Below are positions 58,865 to 64,000 of a DNA stretch of 64,000 bases, piece after piece. The DNA comes from Siphonodentalium dalli. Taxonomy: Eukaryota > Mollusca > Scaphopoda > Gadilida > Siphonodentaliidae. The position numbers were made by a program, and so were the translations under genes. The notes under the pieces were generated by a model. That model did not search any database, was not told the origin of the DNA, and saw nothing but the letters and a program-made list of their open reading frames with translations. The first letter of the stretch is position 1; every line of letters starts with the position of its first letter. The stretch covers positions 125,631,450-125,695,449 of the forward strand of contig CP136069.1 of NCBI GenBank assembly GCA_032622095.1, read 5' to 3'.

Positions 58865-59566
58865 ACAGTTCCCATTGCAGGTGTACAACCATAACCCTAA
58901 TCTTATACCTATTGACCGAAAAATGTAGGAATAAAAGCTTGGACAAAATTATGTATGTTGCGAACAAATTTCTAAGTCGAAAAAGGGGAATAACTCCACA
59001 CAAAAAATGTCGGACAGACATCATAATCGCAGGTGCACAGGTTCCCATGGTACTAAATATCAGTGCCAAGATTAAAAAACATTGATCGAAAAATGTAGAA
59101 ATAAAAGCTCGGACAAAATTATGCATGTTGCAAAAAACAATTCTAAGTCGAAAAAGGGGGATAACTCCACCAAAAAATGTCGGACAGACGTCATAATCGC
59201 AGGTGCACAAGTTCCCATGGTACTAAATATCTGTGCCACGTTTTAAAGAAATTGACCGAAAAATGTAGGAATAAAAACTCGGACAAAAGTATACATGTTG
59301 CGAAAAATTTCTAAGTCGAAAAAGGGGGGATAACTCCACCAAAAAAAGTCTGACAAACGTCATAATCGCAGGTGCACAGATTCCCATGGTGGTTGATGTC
59401 TGTGCCAAGTTTCACGGAAATTGATCAAAAAACGACTGAGAAAAACTCCGGACAAATTTGTGTCCACGGACGGACGACGGACGGACGACGGACGACGGAC
59501 GGACGACGGACGGACGGACAAGCTGACTCCAGTATACCCCCCTAACTTCGTTGCGGGGGGTATAAC
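58865..59566 (+). mobile_element. Pearl-like element with about 170-bp core repeats
   Basis: Units recur every 169-170 bp (TCATAATCGCAGGTGCACA at 59021, 59191 and 59360), each with GAAAAATGTAGGAATAAAA and AGTCGAAAAAGGGGGATAAC. A dense ACGG-type microsatellite follows at 59463-59520. The right end is the hairpin TATACCCCCCTAACTTCGTT paired with GCGGGGGGTATA. This has the same architecture as 33342-34586, but a different core sequence. Confidence 0.75.
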
Positions 59567-59627
59567 TAAAATACTAATTGAATACTGTTATCACTTACAA
59601 ATAGATGAACTGAAATAATGTGATGCA

Positions 59628-60130
59628 TTAAAGGTACGGTTGGCCTTGGCGGTGGGTATCCTGTGAAAATATTTACACCCGTCAAAAACCGCCACAATCA
59701 GAAAGAACATCAAAATGTAGACAGACTTTGTCCGTATACAAATAAGAAATATCGCATAAACAGTATGTTATTGTCATCTGTTTGACCATTGTTATGTAAA
59801 CAAAAGCATAAAAAGTAACTTTTCTGGTGTTTGTTTATATTATGATGGTAAACATAAAGAGCGTTCTTTGTTGGTGAATTCCTGATATGGAACTAATAAA
59901 GAGCGTTTATGCCATTTGTGTGTGATTAGCCAGTAGCATTGTGTTGTCTTCTGTAACACAATCAGGCTCTTGCTTATGTAATATATAGTAGGTCTTTGTG
60001 ATAACATGCTGTTTACGCGATGGTCATGGTATATATGAACGAAACTGTATGCGTTTTAATGTTTTTCTGTTTACGGTGACTGGAACAAATATGAATATTT
60101 TCGACAACTAAGGCCTCACGTGCCTTTAAG
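59628..60130 (+). mobile_element. TTAA-flanked MITE, family 1 (second full copy)
   Basis: Begins TTAAAGGTACGGTTGGCC and ends CTCACGTGCCTTTAA. It is nearly identical to 14056-14558 along its whole length, with TTAA at both borders. ATAAAGAGCGTT occurs at 59864-59875 and 59896-59907. The high identity suggests fairly recent movement. Confidence 0.88.
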
Positions 60131-60859
60131 ATGCATTGAGAAATTACATTCTGGTAGGCATTGGTGGTCATAACCCGTGATATTATGCATATTCGTCCCC
60201 CATTTCTGGTCCGTCACCATGCCATAGGGCATCAAAATATGACAACCGACTCTTGAGTTATAATGCAAAATGTTTTTACGGACGGACGGCTCGAGACGTC
60301 AACTATATACCCGCCGACTAACATCGGGCAGTATAATAACCATATCTCTATGTGTATACCTAACCAAAAACAATTCCCCCCCCCCCACCCACCCCGTTGG
60401 ATAAGACTAAAGAGTTCTTTGGTCATGTACAAATAATTGTGGAACCCCTGATCTGTTTACCACTATTTACACTGGCCAGTGTTCTCTGACAGACACAACA
60501 CACTCGATATATTAAGGCTATAATGGGGTCTAGGGCGATTTGTGACATATAGTGTACCTACACAATGCTTTATTATTGTTGTTAGATACTGAATACACCA
60601 GGAAACACATGGAAATACAGTTTATTTTTCGTTTTTCTGATCTGTGTTTACCAATTAGTAAGGCAGTTAACACAGTTATTGAAGAATGGCTAAAAAAAAC
60701 TCTGAAATTTTGATAAAAACATGAGAAAGGGGGGTTGGTCCCCAAAATTTTGGAGGAAAAAAATATTTTTTTTGCACAAATGGGGTGGTGGGTCCCTCGG
60801 GTCGATTTTTTTTTTGGGCCCTATATGTGCAATTTTTTTCCAGACCCCCCCCCCCCATG

Positions 60860-61069
60860 TTGCTGGGGAGAAATTCTTGTAAACATAATATAAACGAAAC
60901 TGCATGTAGCGCGTTGTCAAATAACAATTGAATCAAATCGTGAATTAATGTTACTTCATTCAATGATTCATACATACAGTAAGCATTTATTAAGATGTCA
61001 ATTTGGGTTCGAACCATGTTCAATGATGCCGAAAACAAGCCACGTAGCAAAAGGGACACAATTGTATGG
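60860..61069. other. No gene seen
   Basis: Short spacer following the hAT-like element; no recognised content. Confidence 0.4.
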
Positions 61070-61522
61070 CGTTTGACTGTCAATCAAGACTTGCAGGAAT
61101 ATATCGTTACAAAGAAGGGGACTATCGTTTTAAACCAGATGAATTGGACTTAAGTCCAAATGAATTGAACTTAAGTCCAAATCAATTCACTAATTGGACT
61201 TAAGTCCAATTATTTGGACTTAAGTCCAAATCATTTGGACTTAAGTCTAATTAGTGAATTGATTTGGACGTAAGTCCAATTTATTTGGTCTTTAAGTCCA
61301 AATGATTTGGACTTAAGTCCAAATAGCGAATTGGACTTAAGTCCAAATACCAAATATGGAGTTTGACTGTCAAGCAAGACTTGCAGGAATATACCATTAC
61401 AAAGAAGGGGACTATCGTTTCAAACCAGATGAATTGGACTTAAGTCCAAATGATTTTAACTTAAGTCCAATTATTTGGACTTAAGTCCAATTAATTGGAC
61501 TTAAGTCCAAATAAATCAAAAA
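61070..61522. repeat. Palindromic satellite array, second locus, in two larger units
   Basis: TTGGACTTAAGTCCAA-type palindromes fill 61142-61350 and 61435-61520. Both blocks are preceded by the same 85-bp leader (TTTGACTGTCAA near 61074 and 61365, then GACTTGCAGGAATATA and GGGGACTATCGTTT). A unit of about 295 bp has therefore been duplicated. The right edge AAATGTGAAAACGGCTTGCC is the complement of the left edge of the 53-kb array. Confidence 0.88.
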
Positions 61523-61549
61523 TGTGAAAACGGCTTGCCATAGCCCGTA

Positions 61550-61745
61550 ATGTTCCAGTTAGTTTTAGTGTTGGGGTTATGGTCAGGGTTTTTGGGTCCC
61601 GCCCGTGCTACATCTTTATGGTCATGATTAGGGCCCCGATCCGGTTATGCTTAGTTGTTGGGCCCCGCCACACTCCACCCTCGCTCCAACGCTTTTCATT
61701 CCGTCCCGGTCGGGGTAATGGACCAGGATGCCGTCCTGTCACATC
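61550..61745. repeat. GGGACGGG / CCCTAACC-type repeat block, third copy
   Basis: GTTCCAGTTAGTTTTAGTG and GGTCAGGGTTTTTGGGTCCC relate to 52780-52980, and in reverse to 29680-29890. It sits next to the palindromic array, as at 53 kb. Confidence 0.6.
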
Positions 61746-61794
61746 ACCTCTCGGGCATATGATTGGAACATTGATTGAATGAATAACTGATTAC

Positions 61795-61910
61795 TACATG
61801 TAATCCGTATGGACGGAGTAAGCAATCCGTTCGAACGGATTAGTAAGTCGTGTGAACGGATTAGTAATCCATGCCGACCGATTAGTGTTACGTGTGCACG
61901 GATTAAAAAT
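61795..61910. repeat. ACGGATTAGTAA minisatellite
   Basis: About five imperfect units of 20-25 bp contain CGGATTAGTAA or CGTGTGCACGGATTA. Similar text occurs once near 29250-29310. Confidence 0.65.
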
Positions 61911-62545
61911 TAATTTACAATGTCACCTCACGGGCTCCATCTACTTTTGTACTAAATATGGAGTTTTTATCGATACAATTCTGTGTTTGGAATCGACGGC
62001 GTGTTTTCTCCAGTAATGAAGTCTGCCAATCCAATATTAGAGACCTTTCGCAAAATCACGAATACGATTATGGACAGGTCAAAGTTCGATCTTTATATAC
62101 GCACGGGGTTCTTATGTGAAATGGAATAAACCCTACTCAGTTTAATTATGTGCAGATGTGTCAAGGATGTGCCACCGGTCCTGCTTAGGGACGCTCTAAC
62201 ATTATCCGTGTGGTGTATAACACACGGACGTGAACATGGGATCTGATGTCAGAGACACACAATTCTTTTTACATATATATATGTGTAACTGAATACAGTG
62301 AGGCATATGCCGTCTCACCAATTAAACATCGTAAAAAATTGTGATGGTATCCACCTTACTATAGGACAATATATCCTATCCATAATCGTAATATTGATTT
62401 TGAGAAAGTTCTCTAATATAGCGGTGCTTGGCACGAATATGTTGTTTATAGTCTGTTTTATGAGCTTTCGAACATTTCATCATATAATTGCGAGGTTGAA
62501 TTTCATGTAACTACAGTTCGTTCACATGTCTCTGTCTATTTCCAG
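61911..62545 (+). other. 3' end of the GPCR intron
   Basis: No repeat family recognised. A 70-residue hydrophobic ORF at 62298-62510 vaguely resembles a GPCR TM1. The acceptor at 62545 is preceded by TCTCTGTCTATTTCCAG, a good polypyrimidine tract. Confidence 0.5.
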
Positions 62546-63066
62546 GAGCGATCTTTTGCAAATTGGTGAATTTTTCGCCCGTCCTGTGCATCATGGCGTC
62601 CGCCTATAGTCTCGTCGCTATATCCCATGAGCGTTATCGGGCGGTGTGTTGTGCAATTGAGCCACAGTTCACAAAACGCCAATGTGCTGTTATCATTATG
62701 GGAATTTGGGTTTTGTCATGGCTTGTCTCAATCCCAACTATCATAGAGTTCAACAACTACGAGGTGGTGGATGGTAACAAGACATTCACATCCTGTCGAA
62801 GTGGATCGGTCCCCTACGAATTCTCGATTCTCAACGGATTCTTCGTGACTTTAGTTTCATACGTCACCCCTCTCGTGATAATCGTCCTCAACTACACGAG
62901 AATCGCACTCTTCGCAGCACAACAATCGACCAAGGAAAAGAAAAATCCACACGCTTTGAGGTCCATCATTTCCAAAGGTCGGAAGAAAATCGTCAAAATG
63001 ATGGCCATAATCACAGCAATGTTTTCGATTTCCTGGTTGCCTTATTTCCTAATTTTAACGATATCG
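62546..63066 (+). CDS. Class A peptide-type GPCR, exon with TM3-TM6
   Basis: 521 bp: two bases finish the Gly codon begun at 29101, then 173 codons. AIFCKLVNF supplies the TM3 Cys that bonds to loop 2. SLVAISHERYRAVCC ends TM3 with HERY in place of DRY. GIWVLSWLVSIP is TM4 with its Trp and Pro. Loop 2 has an N-glycosylation site (NKT) and the partner Cys (TSCRSG). VTPLVIIVLNYTRI is TM5 with Pro. A short basic loop 3 (STKEKKNPHALRS) precedes TM6, FSISWLPYF, where Ser takes the place of the usual Cys in CWxP. The exon ends TCG|GTAAGT at 63066, phase 0. TM7 with NPxxY is not in the window. Joined to the first exon, the known part is 248 codons. The pattern fits invertebrate neuropeptide receptors; subfamily not assignable. 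Confidence 0.93.
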
Positions 63067-64000
63067 GTAAGTTGACCATTAACCATTTCTTTACTGAATG
63101 GATTCTCCCATCAGTCATAAAAGTATATATTGGAATCGTATATTATTAATCTGGAGGGAGAACAGATGGCAGACATGAACTAACTAATAATACAAGTTGT
63201 AAAATGATTTTGTTTCAGTGAACATCATCGATACATGGGTTAAAATTGTTGGGATATACACTGTTGCGTTAACGTTGAGTCAAATTCCAGAAGTTGGGTT
63301 CAATTGTTGGGCTAGATTTTTGGGTTAGATTAGTTTATTTAATAATAACTGGGTTTCAGTTGCTCCACTTGATAAAGATCTGCTGGACGTGAGCTCTCTA
63401 TGTATCTCTTATTGGTATCAAACTCAAATAGATACACGGCGAATGCATCTGTTATGTCGGAATGATATAGCTGTAGTATTGCTTGTGCCTTTGGTACAAG
63501 TTTTCTTTTCTAGATTGATAATTTATTCCCGAAATGGAAGTCTTTAATGTTACACCTCGTTTCACTAGGTTCGAATATTAATTAAATGTCTCTCATCTAT
63601 ACAGATCTTAAGATCAGAATTGAATCTATTGATTGGTCGCAGCTCCTGAAAACACGTTTTTTCCGGTGTTTTCTGGTGCTTGCAAATGTTTTCCTTTTGC
63701 CCTTTTTTGACCTAATTACAAGCTGTTTAGCCTATATAATGATTGTTTTGATGTGTTATGATCTAAATAACACATGTAGTGTACACACAATATACTAGGT
63801 ACAGTTATCTGTGGTCAGGTTGGCCTCAGAATGTTTTGATTATTTGGTCCCTTCTACTGAATACTAAGTAAAACTTCGTGAAATTTTTAACTGCGCTGGC
63901 CCACCTGGGTTGGATAACCACTTGGTATGTAAATATATTATAATGAACTCTAAAGACAAATAAACCACATAAACTTCAGTAAGTCAAATAAAATATCACA
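63067..64000 (+). other. Start of the next GPCR intron
   Basis: Begins GTAAGT. Its first 100 bases resemble the first 100 bases of the preceding intron (see 29120-29205). No further receptor exon is visible to the end of the window. The TTTCAG at 63213-63218 would lead straight into TGA in the required phase. Confidence 0.65.

Larger units (their letters stand above)
58034..60859 (-). mobile_element. hAT-like element, second copy, expanded by nested insertions
   Basis: Reverse-oriented relative of 36699-38010. Its two ends (58034-58335 and 60135-60859) match that copy closely. The directly adjacent 7 bp are TTGCTGG on both sides (58027-58033 and 60860-60866). The middle differs and holds a pearl-like element (58865-59566) and a MITE family 1 copy (59628-60130). 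One terminus reads CCCATG instead of CCCCTG. The two copies together support a 7-bp duplication for this family. Confidence 0.75.
29102..62545 (+). other. Very long GPCR intron (33,444 bp) packed with transposons
   Basis: Bounded by GTATGT at 29102 and TTTCCAG ending at 62545. Removing it joins the flanking exons in frame as HAG|AIFCKLV, exactly the expected extracellular loop 1 to TM3 transition with the conserved TM3 Cys. It is a phase 1 intron. Nearly every recognisable mobile element from 29.2 to 61.5 kb lies inside it. No exon-like sequence of the receptor was seen within, apart from a weak TM1-like stretch near 62350. Confidence 0.8.

Noticed and set aside
63213..63310. Possible TM7 exon after TTTCAG
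   Set aside because: In the required phase 0 the exon would open with TGA. In the other frame the text lacks NPxxY and ends at a stop after 36 residues.

Overview
This window looks like a piece of a eukaryotic, invertebrate nuclear genome. It is AT-rich and intron-bearing, with very low coding density and dense, nested transposable elements. It contains at least five LINE remnants, two tRNA-derived SINEs, Helitron ends, hAT-like and TTAA-flanked DNA elements, and elements built like the 'pearl' elements known from bivalves (about 170-bp core repeats followed by an ACGG microsatellite and a hairpin end). Together these point to a lophotrochozoan, most likely a marine mollusc. The species cannot be fixed from sequence alone.

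The only convincing host gene is a class A (rhodopsin-like) peptide-type GPCR on the + strand. One exon (28879-29101) carries TM1-TM2. A second (62546-63066) carries TM3-TM6. They join in frame across a GT-AG intron of 33,444 bp. TM7 and the C-tail must lie beyond the window, and the true N-terminus may lie upstream. The one other long intact ORF (3415-4833, - strand, 472 aa) encodes a P-loop ATPase of the viral/Polinton packaging-ATPase type, with a zinc finger at the N-terminus, a damaged one at the C-terminus, and a long Gln/His tract. No other virus-like gene lies beside it.

Layout. 0-8 kb: hairpins, tandem repeats, the ATPase ORF and a Helitron 3' end. 8-9.7 kb: an L1-like LINE split by a pearl-like insertion. 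10-14.6 kb: foldback repeats, a SINE, a CR1-like LINE tail and a TTAA-flanked MITE. 16-20.5 kb: a LINE reverse transcriptase with its 3' UTR, and an SGNH-esterase ORF1 fragment. 21-28.5 kb: a LINE with endonuclease and RT, split by a 3.1-kb DNA transposon that has a perfect 8-bp target duplication; GAT arrays lie at both ends of the LINE. 28.8-29.1 kb: GPCR exon.

The intron (29.1-62.5 kb) holds MITEs; a 3.6-kb palindromic element with about 930-bp arms (31.9-35.5 kb); a Helitron containing a hAT-like insertion (36.3-38.4 kb); a large diverged inverted repeat (39-42.5 kb); a LINE split by a 2.9-kb element that itself carries a SINE (44.9-48.5 kb); a minus-strand LINE (49-50.3 kb); a 1,055-bp hAT (51.3-52.4 kb); palindromic satellite arrays of TTGGACTTAAGTCCAA (53 and 61 kb); a head-to-tail run of three non-autonomous Helitrons with 122-bp internal repeats (54.8-57.8 kb); and a second, multiply invaded copy of the hAT-like element (58-60.9 kb). 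GPCR exon 2 and the start of the next intron close the window.

The LINE and DNA-transposon parts are decayed. Apart from the ATPase ORF, nothing in the repeats looks able to encode an intact protein.
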